The translations under genes and the position numbers were made by a program. The notes beneath the pieces were generated by a model. It worked only from the letters and a program-made list of their open reading frames with translations. It was not told where the DNA came from and ran no database searches. Shown here piece after piece: positions 1 to 9,617 of a DNA stretch of 64,000 nt. Source of the DNA: Mrakia gelida (Eukaryota; Basidiomycota; Tremellomycetes; Cystofilobasidiales; Mrakiaceae). The stretch covers positions 558,001 to 622,000 of the forward strand of contig BRON01000004.1 of assembly GCA_024345305.1 (NCBI GenBank), written 5' to 3'. Position 1 is the stretch's first letter. Each line of letters begins with the position of its first letter.

Positions 1-436
1 CCTCCTCTTTGAGCTGAGCTTCGGATTTCTCTCCCTGTTTCCGCCAAAGACAGTGAAAGGAACATGTCAGCTTACGTCTCGAGCAGCGAGGCACGGAGGA
101 GGAGGAGAAGAGAGTGGCAGATGGAATCGATGGACTCACAAGCCCAAGTTTCGACAGCACCGAATCTCGCGCGAACGTGAGCTTCGTCGAAAGAGGGAGG
201 TCGGAGGGAGGAGTTGACGGCAAGCTGTAGGTTCCTGGATCCACCTTTCGAGATTTGGGGACGTAGGAGCAGACGAAGGGGGGTTGGATGGGTGGATCCG
301 GAGGTAAGGTCGAGGCTGAAAGCGAGTTGTCCATGGCGTTGAGGTCGGCCTGAGGGTCGAGCGAAGAGAAGAGGGGGATCAGCATCAATACGGCTTAGCT
401 AGGGCGAAAGACGAAGAAGGGGAAGCTCACAGTCAT
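1..436 (-). CDS. Unrecognised protein, 5' part of gene (runs off left edge)
   Basis: Not recognised. The start ATG lies at 436-434 and is followed by only one more codon (ATG ACT) before a GTGAGC donor. The next exon (349-140) opens after a CCTCAG acceptor and stays in frame for 70 codons, beginning ADLNAMDNSLSAS and containing FVCSYVPKSRKVDPGTYSL; a GTGAGT donor follows. A third exon begins at 34 (GEKSEAQLKEE) and leaves the window. The three pieces share one phase and the introns carry pyrimidine-rich 3' ends; the second contains GCTGAC. The visible product is Pro/Ser-rich with no signal peptide or membrane segment. It lies on the same strand as the Snf2-type gene, about 290 bp beyond that gene's stop codon. 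The gene model is inferred; function is unknown. Confidence 0.5.
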
Positions 437-729
437 GTTTGTGAGTCGAGGATGGTGGTCGGGTGGGAAGGACGAGAGGACGGCTCAAGAAGAAGAGGAA
501 GGAGAAGCTGTGCGAAGAGTGGTCACCTCTAGGCCGGGTTCATCTGTCTTCGGCTTGCCGAGAGAGAGATCAAGAGATAAGGAAGCCGAGAGGATATTTA
601 TCGAGATGTCATGTTGATCGTCCAAGGTCGTTAAAGTAGAGTCTGAAAGAAGAAGAAAGCGAAAAAACGAAACAACAAAGCAGAAAACCGAAACTCCTCC
701 ATCCCTCCCTCCTCGAAGCGTCTCTCCCC

Positions 730-3167
730 TCAGTACTCCATCTGTGTCTTCTCGTCGTCCGTGTCCTCCTCCGCTTCGATCTTTGCGATGATTGAAGGTC
801 GAGCTGTCGACGAAAAGAGAGGCGAACTCGCCACCCCGTCAGCAACGGCTTCTCGCGTCGAGAAGGGAGGCGAGACGGAGCGACTCACCAGCAGGCGCGA
901 ACGAAGCGACGTCCTCCGTTCGCAATTTGACGGGCTTCTTCTTCTTCGAAGGAGGTTCGTCCGAGTCTTTCTTGGACTTTTTCCTCTTTGAGGGAGAGAC
1001 CTTGGTGGCTTTGGCATTCTCCCAGGCTGGCGAAGAGAAGAACCGAAGTGGAGGTCAGCGACGAAGGGCGAGACGAGGAGAAGAAAGAAGCGACCCACCT
1101 CCGATGTTCTTGGCGTCGTGAGGACGTTCTTTCATGAGCTTTCGAGCGGCTCGGAAGGCGTGACGTTCGACCTTGTTATCGCCGAGGAAGACTGGCGACG
1201 AAGACGAACGAGAAAAGAGGCATCAGCTCGGATCGAGAGGAAGACGAAGAGAGTCGAGGACATAGCACTCACGGTTGTCCTGATGGTAGAAGGTAGCACC
1301 TACGTACGATGAAGAGGCATCGAGTTAGCGAGGAAGTTGAGAGAGGTCGAGAGAAGAAGGAAGACGAACCATTCGCGTCCAAAAGCTTCGCGATCTCGTT
1401 CTCCTCCTTCGCGTCCGAGATCCCGTTCAGCGAGTTTAGGATCGAGTTGAAGTCCGGCTTGTTGATATCGTCGTCTTGAGAGAACTGCAAAGACCCAAGC
1501 CAAACGATCGCAGAATCAGCATCGAGAGCGTGCGAGCGAAAACGAGAGAGCAGAGGGAAACTCACCTGCAACTCGTCCTTGTTCTCGTCGAACTCATGTC
1601 CAGCAGCGATCCCCTTGATCTCGATCTCAGCTTCGAAGACTCGTTGGGCGGTATCCTTCATTCCGAGACCGTCCTCTCGAAGGGAGAAGAGCTGAAGAGA
1701 GCAAGGAGAGAGGAGGGAAGGTTAGGCTCGACTCGAGCGCGAAGGAGAGATGGAGACGAAGATGACTCACATTCTTCAATCCGAAAAGCTCCCCTTCGTG
1801 GTTCTTGTCTCCCATGATTCCAGTGAAATTCCTCTTCTCCATCGAGGCGTCGTATCCGATGTTGGAAGACTGTCGTTTGTAGATTTGACTGCGAGAAGAA
1901 GGAAGAGACGCGAGTGAGTCGAAGCTCGTTTCGAAGACTCGTGGACGCGCGGAGACTCGGACTCACCGAGCGTAGATGGTCTCCTCGATTGATCCTCCGG
2001 CAAGTAGTCTGTAGACCTCAACGTCTACGAAGAGGAAGTAAGCGAGTCAGTCGAGGGATCGAGTCGAGGTGCGCTCGAAGCGAGACGAACCGTTGGTCTG
2101 TCCGATTCTGAAAGCTCGGTCCATGGCTTGAAGATCGTTCGCCGGGTTCCAAGAAGGATCGAAGATGACGACTGTAGGGACGGTCGAAGAAGATGGAAAA
2201 GCGTCAGCTTGACACTCGACGCGGCGATCGTCGAGGAGAGGGAAGACGAGCTCACCCTTGTTAGCGGCGGTGAGCTGGTGGTTCGGATCGAGGGGTCGTT
2301 CGGATCGAGGAGAGGTTAGAGTCAGCTCGCGAAGACGTAGAGAGAAGAGAGGAGGTCGGGAAGGTGAGGGATAGAAAGAAGGACGTACGTTCAAACCGCT
2401 GAGGTTCGAGAACGAAGGAGGTTCGAAAACAAGGAAGATAGAGTCAGCCAGAGCTTCTCGAGCGAAGACAAACAAGCGAGATCGAAAACTTACACTCCTC
2501 CAGTAAGCGTTGATATCACTGTTCACGACGACCAGCCGGAAAAGGAAGAAGTCAGCGAGCGAGTCGCGTCTGCTCAACTCGAAGAGGGACGAGCGCTCAC
2601 AGAAGATGTACTGATTCGGATCGTTCTGGAACTTGTCAACCATAGCCATCCTATCCTTCGGAGGAACGCCTCCGTGCATGAAGAGGTACTTGTATCCCGA
2701 GGCTGGGCGAGAAAGAAAACGAGGTCAGCTCAGCTCGATATTCGGTACTCGGGAAGAGAAGACGTCGACTCACAATCGATGAAGAATTCCAGGATCTTGA
2801 GCAGCTTGACGGACATGGAGAAGATGAGGACCTTGTTCTTGTTAGGTTCGTGACCAGGTCGCCAGGTTTCGAGGAAGTGCTGTGTTTCGTCCGAAAGGAA
2901 GAGGCAAGGGGAGGCGAAAGAACGAGAGGTCAGCTCAAGGCGGACGAAGAGTGCGAGCGAGAAACGGATGCGAGGGGAATGGTGTGGGATGAGAGAAGAC
3001 GAACCTTGAGATGAGGCCATTTCCCACAGAGCAAAGGATCGAGAGACTGCTCGTGGTATCGAACCGACTCGGGAGCGACATCGGGAAGGACGACGTTGAG
3101 GAGAGCTTTGTTGGCTTCTTTCTGTTGACGTTTCGAAGTAAAGAAAGTAAAAAGAGGAGGTGGGGGG

Positions 3168-3198
<31 letters not shown>

Positions 3199-6100
3199 AG
3201 AGAGGTGAGGAAGTCAGAAATTGAGAAATGGGAAGGAAGGAACGAGGACGGGGAAGGGAGCGAAGAGACGCGGCGAAGAGGGAAAGCTCGCGAAACGCAC
3301 CTGAACATCCGTATCGTCCTCCGAAGGGATAACGAGAGCGAGATGGTTCGCAACCTTCCTGAAGATGGCAACACTGTTTGCGATTCAAACCATCAACCGA
3401 GAAGAGTCAGCTCGACCGACAACTCGCTCACTCGTTCGAAACAGATCGACGCGTCACACTCGAGCACTCACTACTTAAAGATCAGATCGTTCCAAGCGAC
3501 GTTTGCTTCGTTGATCTTGTAGCAACAGTCCTTTCGGCTGTTCGATAAAATCAAGGAAGCAAACCGAGAGTCAATTCTTCCGACGCGACGAAGGAGGGAG
3601 GGAGGCGATGACTAAGGACTTAACGGGACTGACGCTCTCCTGTTCCCCTTTTTGTCGAACTTCTCGCAGTCACAAAGCTCGTCCTTCCTAGTCATGAATT
3701 GGACGTCCTTGGTCTCCCTGAGGCGGTGGAAGCATTCGATTTGCTGCGAGGAGGGAAGAGGAGGGGAGGTCAGCGACGCGAAGGAGACGAGGCGCAGGAG
3801 AAGGGAGAGGTTCGCTCACCTTGGAGGTCTGAGAAAGAGAAGACGAGTTAAACGAGGTCAGCTTCGGCCTTAAAGTGAGCCGCGAAGAGGTAGGCTTACC
3901 ATAGCACAAGTGACGACGAAGTCTTTCTTCTTGGGGAGCTGTTCGAACGACGCGAGCGAAGAAAGGTCAGCTCTCTTCCTCCCCGACTCGACGATGAGAC
4001 GGGAGGGTCAAATCACCTGATGAGCGATGATAGATTTCGTTCTGCGGTCCCAAGGTCAAGCCAAGTCAGCGGAAGGAAGAAGAACCTGGAGGTGGACAGC
4101 GAGACCCGAACGAACCGTCGAACAAAGAACTTGGGGAGGATCTTGTGCTTCCACTGCTGAGCTCGTTGTCGTCCGATGGCGAGATCCTCGACAGACGCGT
4201 CCGACGCTTGAGCCTGTGAGGCGAATGTCGAAGGAGGGAGAGAGCCAGAATCAGCTCGACGTCGAGAGAGGAAGAGGGAGACGCGACGAGACTTACGACT
4301 TTGAGCGGTTCTGAGATGTACTCCTTGAACTGGTTGAGGGTTCCGAGTTGTTCAGGACAGGACCCTATAAAATGGAGGTTAAGATGAATTAGAATTCGGG
4401 TGCAGGAAGAGGAAAAGAGAAGAAGAACGAGGAGCGAGGGCGACGCACAATTCCTGAGGACGAAAAGAGAGGGCGAGACGACAGTCAGTTTTTCGTTTCG
4501 CAACGAGGGACGACAGATAGAGGAGGGAAGCTCACAAGATAGCCCAAAACTCCTCGAGCTTGTTCTGAATGGCGGTTCTGTGGAGCGATAAGAATCGAGA
4601 GGGGAATATGAGCGAGCCGACCTCTCCAGGACTCGACGCGAGGACGAAACGAGAACTCACCCAGTGAGACCGAGTCGAACCTTGCAGTCTGTTCATTTAG
4701 TGCGCAAAGAGGAGGAGGGGATGTCAGTTTCGGAGAGGTCGGAAAGAAAGAGAGCGAAAGATCAACGACGAAGACCACGACGACTCACAGAACTTCTGAA
4801 GGTTGATCGTCTGCTGAGCCTTGGGGTTCTTGATTCGATGAACCTCGTCGGCGATCACCACTCCCCAGTCGAGGTCGTAAAACTGCAACGGACGAAGCCA
4901 AACAGTCAGCCACGAAGCTCGGGAACGAGATCGAGGAACGAACGAAACGAAGCTACGAAGCTCGGCTCACCTCGTGAATATCCGTCGAAACAGTCTCGAA
5001 CCCAGCGATGACGATATCGTACCACCCTTGCTTGTACTCCTGGAGGATTCGACTCTTCTCTGGACCTGAGTAGACTCCGACTGCGTGACGAAAGAAGAGG
5101 GGAAGGTCAGACGAAGACGACGCGACGCGACGAGGGAGGAGAATGGGACGAGACAACGAACCCGAAAAGTAACCCCAGTTCGACAGCTCCCTCTCCCAGT
5201 TGTAGCACACCGAGCTTGGAGCGATGATCAGAGCTGTTGGCTGTGCATCCGAAATACGAAAAAAGCCAACACGAGTCAGCTTCAGCTTCGACTCTCGCTC
5301 GCCTCACTCTTTCTCGCCAGTCGCGAGAGGGATCTTAGTGAAGGTGGACTCACCCACTTCGACCCAGGTTTCGGATTCGTCTTGACGATCCCCGGTTTCC
5401 AGATCCCTTCCGCTTTCATCCATTTCGTCCAGTTCATCCTGCGTTGGTCGTCCTTGGACTTGAGGCCTGTTTTGCTCATGATGGCGGAGAGGAAGGAGAT
5501 GACTGTGGGTGCGGGCGAAGAAGCCAGCGGTCGAGATAAAACAAAAGGAACGAAAAGAGAGGGAGGAAAAGAAAGGAAGGAACGAACGAGAAAGTCAGCT
5601 CTCGACGCGACGACGCGAACCCTCAACCCTTTCCTCCTCGACCGACCGAACGTACCCTGAATCGTCTTCCCCAACCCCATATCATCCCCCAGAATCCCAC
5701 CTCTCCCCATCTGCCAGCACTGATGCAAGAACCTCACTCCCTCCCTCTGATACTCCCTCAACAACCTGTTCAACGGCTGAGGGACGCTGACTCCGTTCCT
5801 GTCGTCCGTCAACTGGAGAGCTCCTCGAGCGAGTTGGTCGGGCATGTAAGGCGTTGGTTCGACGGGTCGGTAGGTGATCGTTGGAGAGGATGAAGAGGAG
5901 GCGAAGGTAGAGGGGAGGAGAGGTTTGATAGCTGGAAGGAGGAGGGAGACGGGATGTTGTTGTTGGCGTTGGGAGAGCGAGAGGTTCGATTGGGAGTTCT
6001 GGGAGTTGGAGTTTTGAGAAGTTGGATCGGAGGTGGGTTGAGGTAGGTTGAGTTCGGGGTAATCCTTCTTCCAGGCTTCGTCTTGGTCGAGATCTTCCTC

Positions 6101-7172
6101 GCTGTCGTCGGTGTCGGAAGCTGGAGGTTCGATCTTGACGGGGACGACTTCTTCTTCCTCTTCTGTTTCGAAGCAAATGAAACCCGGATCAGTTCGACGC
6201 TATTTTCCAACGCCTTTCGTGGGTATGGTGTTGAGTGAACGTACCAGTCTCACTCCCACTCAGCTCCTTCTTAGTGATCTCAACAGCAGCCTTCCCATCC
6301 TCGTCCTCCGACTCGTCCGACTCGTAATCGTCCGAGTCGTAGTCTCCCGTGAGGGCCTTGAGAGGGTTGGGAATGTTGAGATCGGCTTTGAGTTTTCGTT
6401 TCCCTGCAGCGAACCAGCCCAACAGGTCAACCTGGTCAGCTACGAGCTTCGAGCGAGACGAAACGAGAGAAGGACGAGATGGACAAGATCGAGAGACTCA
6501 CTCTTCGCCTGTCCCTTCTTCTCCCAATCATCCTCCTTCTTCGCAGCCTTCCCCTTCCCGTTCCTCCTCCTCTCCACCTCCGACTCATCCGTCGTATCCT
6601 CCTGCTTGACGACCGGCTTCTTCCTCTTCTTCGCCAACTCCTCTCTCGCCCTCTTCCCCTCCCTCTCTCGCTCATCCAGCTCGCTCTCCCCACTCTCCTC
6701 CTTCTTAACCCCACTCGTCCTCTTCTTGTTCACAGGCTTCTTCGACTCGAGGGACTTCTTCCTCCCTCCTTTCGGCTTCGAGGAGGGCGAGACGGGTTCC
6801 GGTTTAGGGATGACCCGCTCGTTGAAGTCGTCGTCCGAGTCGAGCTCGCGAGGGACAGGCGTCGTCGAGAGGAAGATCTGTTTCGATGGGGAGGAGGCTG
6901 GAACGGATGAACGCGAGTGATTTTAGTATGAGGAGGGAGATGGAAGAAAGGGGAGTAGGATGAACGAACGTTTGGAGCTAGGTCTTGAGTCTGGGAGGAG
7001 CACGAGAGCAGGGTGGAGAAGGGAAGGGAGGGACGGAGGAGGTGAGCTCGACGTTCTCTCCTTCCTTCGCTCCACTCCTTCTCGTTTCCATCCCTCTTCT
7101 CTCGAACTCACTGGGTTTACTACTACTCGACGAAGGCTGTCTCGAAGACGAAGCTGCCGCGTTCTTGAACAT
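730..7172 (-). CDS. ERCC6L2-type Snf2-family DNA-dependent ATPase
   Basis: A multi-exon Snf2/Rad26-like helicase-type ATPase, expected to be nuclear and to work in DNA repair or transcription-linked chromatin remodelling. Visible in order: a disordered basic N-terminus (from ATG 7172; [15 protein letters not shown]), a Lys/Glu-rich stretch around 6440-6730, then the ATPase core: [14 protein letters not shown] and [13 protein letters not shown] (motif I), [26 protein letters not shown] (motif II, DEVH), [16 protein letters not shown] (motif III), [20 protein letters not shown], and [19 protein letters not shown] (motifs V-VI). After the core comes [15 protein letters not shown], which matches the HEGELFG-type signature of the ERCC6L2 (Hebo) branch rather than Rad26 proper. 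The C-terminus is Lys-rich ([18 protein letters not shown]), resembles a nuclear localisation signal, and ends DEKTQMEY. About 20 short introns carry GTGAGT donors and GTCAGC (branch complement) signals. A 21-nt exon is present at 6970-6990. Confidence 0.88.
3171..3198. repeat. 28-bp poly-G/poly-C tract
   Basis: An unbroken run of 28 G on the + strand, preceded by a further run of 8 G (3162-3169). It lies inside an intron of the Snf2-type gene; on the coding strand it is a poly-C tract near the intron's 3' pyrimidine region. Confidence 0.95.
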
Positions 7173-7486
7173 CTCGGAGGTTTCTTCTATGGGCTGCTGA
7201 TGGTTGATGGCGACTCGACCAACAAGGTGGCCTCCTCCCCTTGGGCGCGGGGCGGATTTCCCTCGTTTCTACCATCCTCTCACTTTGACGCTCTGATAAG
7301 ATGTGCCCACCTACATCCCTGAAAATTTGAGTCATCCGAGATTAAAGATCCACGTCTTCAGATTTTGAATATCCAGGTTTGATGAGCTCAAAAAAACTCT
7401 GTATCGTCGCTACGAGCTCAACAAAAAGGGAACGAGATAGTAGGGACCGATTCTCGGGGCTCGGGGTCTCGATCTATCCTCGATCC
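7173..7486. other. Divergent upstream region of the Snf2-type gene
   Basis: No open gene seen. This is the left part of the 2.4-kb spacer between two divergent start codons (7172 minus, 9618 plus), so it should hold the promoter of the ERCC6L2-type gene. No clear TATA box was identified. Confidence 0.5.
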
Positions 7487-7595
7487 TATCTGGCAGAGAG
7501 TCTCACTGTCTGGCTGACTGGTATAAACGAGCTCATTGATGCTAAAACAATCGCTCTAGGGGGTTGAGCCAGATAGCGAAGCCCCTTGCCAGACA
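7487..7595. repeat. Dyad unit 1
   Basis: 8-mers at 7487 (TATCTGGC), 7507 (TGTCTGGC), 7568 (GCCAGATA) and 7588 (GCCAGACA); geometry 20-61-20. Confidence 0.85.
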
Positions 7596-7660
7596 CGAAG
7601 CCGGCGGACAGGTCGACGCGTCGAGAACCAAAGTCTGAGCGAGAACGTGAGCGTCGACTG

Positions 7661-7769
7661 TATCTGTTTGAGGACAGATAAGGCGCTCCCGAGTGGCTCT
7701 TTGGACACTAGCAGGTACGATGGTCGTTCGGTAAATCTGTTACAGAAGGGGAAGGTCTCTGCCACATGC
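7661..7769. repeat. Dyad unit 2 (decayed)
   Basis: It starts TATCTGTT and ends GGTCTCTGCCACATG. The ends and total length fit the unit, but the inner 8-mers are mostly lost. Confidence 0.55.
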
Positions 7770-7829
7770 AATCGAGGCAACCAAACCATGGTCAGTCCTC
7801 ATTCGGCGTTGTCGCTCTTCCGCAATTTC

Positions 7830-7938
7830 TATCTGGCAGAAGACCTCGCTATCTGGCTCGAGCATACAGAGTGGTTTCAAAGATCCATATCGACCGTTCT
7901 GGAAAGCTGAGTCAGATAGGAAAGGTCCCTGCCAGATA
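7830..7938. repeat. Dyad unit 3
   Basis: 8-mers at 7830, 7850 (TATCTGGC), 7911 (GTCAGATA) and 7931 (GCCAGATA). The left arm ends in GGCTCGAG. Confidence 0.9.
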
Positions 7939-7999
7939 GAAACGAGGAAAGAAGAAGAAAGATAATCCTCGCTGGGGATGTCGACTCTTTCCCGCTTTC

Positions 8000-8108
8000 T
8001 ATCTGGCAGAAGACCTTACTATCTGGCACGAGGGTAACAAAAGGGTAGCTCAAGTATACTGGATCGCTCACAGGGCTCGAGACAGATAGCGAAGGTCCCT
8101 GCCAGATA
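8000..8108. repeat. Dyad unit 4
   Basis: 8-mers at 8000, 8020 (TATCTGGC), 8081 (GACAGATA) and 8101 (GCCAGATA). Confidence 0.9.
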
Positions 8109-8169
8109 AAACCGAGGGCGAACGATCTCGGTCGATCCTCGCCGGGGATTTTCGATCTTTCCCTCTTTT

Positions 8170-8278
8170 TATCTGGCAGAGAGCTTTTATATCTGGCACG
8201 AGCGTACTAAGGGGGTTGTTCAAGTATGCTTGACCGCTCGAGGGGGTCGAGCCAGATAGGAAACGTCCCTGCCAGATA
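8170..8278. repeat. Dyad unit 5
   Basis: 8-mers at 8170, 8190 (TATCTGGC), 8251 and 8271 (GCCAGATA). All four copies are intact. Confidence 0.9.
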
Positions 8279-8349
8279 CGAGGCGGGCTGGGAGTTGGAC
8301 GCGTCAAGCTCCTCAGCCCGCGCGAAAACCGTCAACCGTCTTCTCGATT

Positions 8350-8458
8350 TCGGCTGTGATACACTCCGAAGTGCTTTCTCTTTACCCTCTACCGACCTTC
8401 GCAAGTACGAAGAGCCTCTACAACCGTTTTCAGAGCTTGGGAAGGTCCCTACCAGATG
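8350..8458. repeat. Dyad unit 6 (decayed)
   Basis: Only the right end is recognisable (GAAGGTCCCTACCAGATG, ending 8458). The start is inferred from the 109-bp length and falls at the expected array phase. Confidence 0.45.
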
Positions 8459-8516
8459 AAGCGAGATGTGCCGGCGCGTCTCTCTTCTCGCTCTTGAATT
8501 CGACTGGCCCCGCTCC

Positions 8517-8625
8517 TATCTGGCTGAGGGCTTACCTATCTGGCAGTGCCTCATTCCAGGGCACTCAAGAGTATAAGCAATGGATTAAACGTGGTGAGCC
8601 AGATAGCCGAGGTCTCTGCCAGATA
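8517..8625. repeat. Dyad unit 7
   Basis: 8-mers at 8517, 8537 (TATCTGGC), 8598 and 8618 (GCCAGATA). All four are intact. Confidence 0.9.
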
Positions 8626-9617
8626 GGAAGGGGAGGCAAAGTCGCAAGGGACGAACGCGTCGACCGTTGGCGGTCTTCGAGCGAAAGCGACGGTTTCACT
8701 CCCGTCAGCTCACGGAGGAGTTGAGGGAGTAGATTTTGACTCGTTTGAAATTCGTTTGGCTCTTCTGTGGAGTCCGAAGAACAAGTTGACTGAAAAAAGA
8801 CGAGCTCGAAAAGGGGCACGATCTCGCCGATCTCGTCTTCCCTCTCACCACATTGACCTCGAAACCATCGGCTCTCGCAGAACACCTTAAAAGCAGCTCT
8901 CTCGCCCTCCCTACACTTCAGCATGTACACCTATCCTCTCGAGGTCGTCGAAAAGGAGTTGGAACCTCTGTGGCAGCGATTCGGTCGACCTTGAGCTCGG
9001 ACGATCCTCCCTCCCTCTCGCCGCCTTGCCATTTTCGGTCTCCTTCCTCGATGTGCGTAGTGGCTCTTGACTCGCTCTCAGCTGCTGGAGATGGATGATT
9101 CCCTTTTGGTGAGTATCCTTCTCTATCTTTCCCGAGAAGGAGCGTTCATGTAGAGTGGAACAGCGACGAACGAAGAACGATGAAGCTCACACTTCGCCCT
9201 CTCCTTCCCCTTTCTTCTTCGACGCCCTTCCAGGATACTTCGCTCTTCTCAAGTCACTCGTGCCACCTCTTTCGCAAGCATGGAACCGTCTCCTCACCCG
9301 GATGAGCTTTCTGAGCCGCTGTCGGAGCGACGGGGGTCAGGTGGAGACAAGCGTCCATCCAGGGTGAGCTCACACCCACCTTCCCGTCCCTCTTTTTCCG
9401 ACCCTCGTTCTCTGCTTCGCCCTCCCAAACCTCTCTACAGCTCGTCTCAAAGCTTCTGCTACTCGGTTGTACATGTATATATATGCCTCTTGTTCTTTTG
9501 CTCTGGATCCGTGCACATCTCCCTCCTCCCTCCCCCGAGCAGGGCAGTGAAAAGCGTCGCCTCGATTTTGGATGAGCTCGACTCTCGCCCTCCTTCTTTC
9601 TCTCTCTCAACTCTTGC
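8626..9617. other. Upstream region of TRM2
   Basis: No convincing gene. Intron-like signals are present (GTGAGTATCC at 9110 with an acceptor-like CTTCCAG near 9231; GTGAGCTCACACC at 9363), and a 23-codon ORF starts at 8922 (MYTYPLEVVEKELEPLW..) but its continuation cannot be phased. It may be a spliced 5' leader of TRM2 or an unannotated short transcript. Confidence 0.4.

Larger units (their letters stand above)
7487..8625. repeat. Tandem array of seven 109-bp dyads, ~170-bp period
   Basis: Five clear units (starts 7487, 7830, 8000, 8170, 8517) and two decayed ones (about 7661, 8350) repeat every 167-180 bp (mostly 169-170). Each clear unit is exactly 109 bp and has four copies of an 8-mer: two as TATCTGGC, 20 bp apart, then two as GCCAGATA on the other strand, again 20 bp apart. 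The inner copies start 61 bp apart in every clear unit. The left arm (TATCTGGCAGAAGACCT..) and right arm (..AGGTCCCTGCCAGATA) can pair over about 33 bp, leaving a loop of about 43 bp. Loop sequences have drifted while their length has not. No protein frame crosses the array consistently. It resembles a short satellite or a cluster of protein-binding dyads. Function is unknown. Confidence 0.9.

Noticed and set aside
7487..8625. CRISPR-like array
   Set aside because: The repeats are long imperfect dyads with related, not unique, spacers, in a eukaryotic intron-rich setting; no cas genes.
7487..8625. Small transposons (MITEs) inserted in tandem
   Set aside because: Inverted ends are present, but there are no clear target-site duplications and the inter-unit DNA is itself repeated at the same period, which fits a tandem array better.
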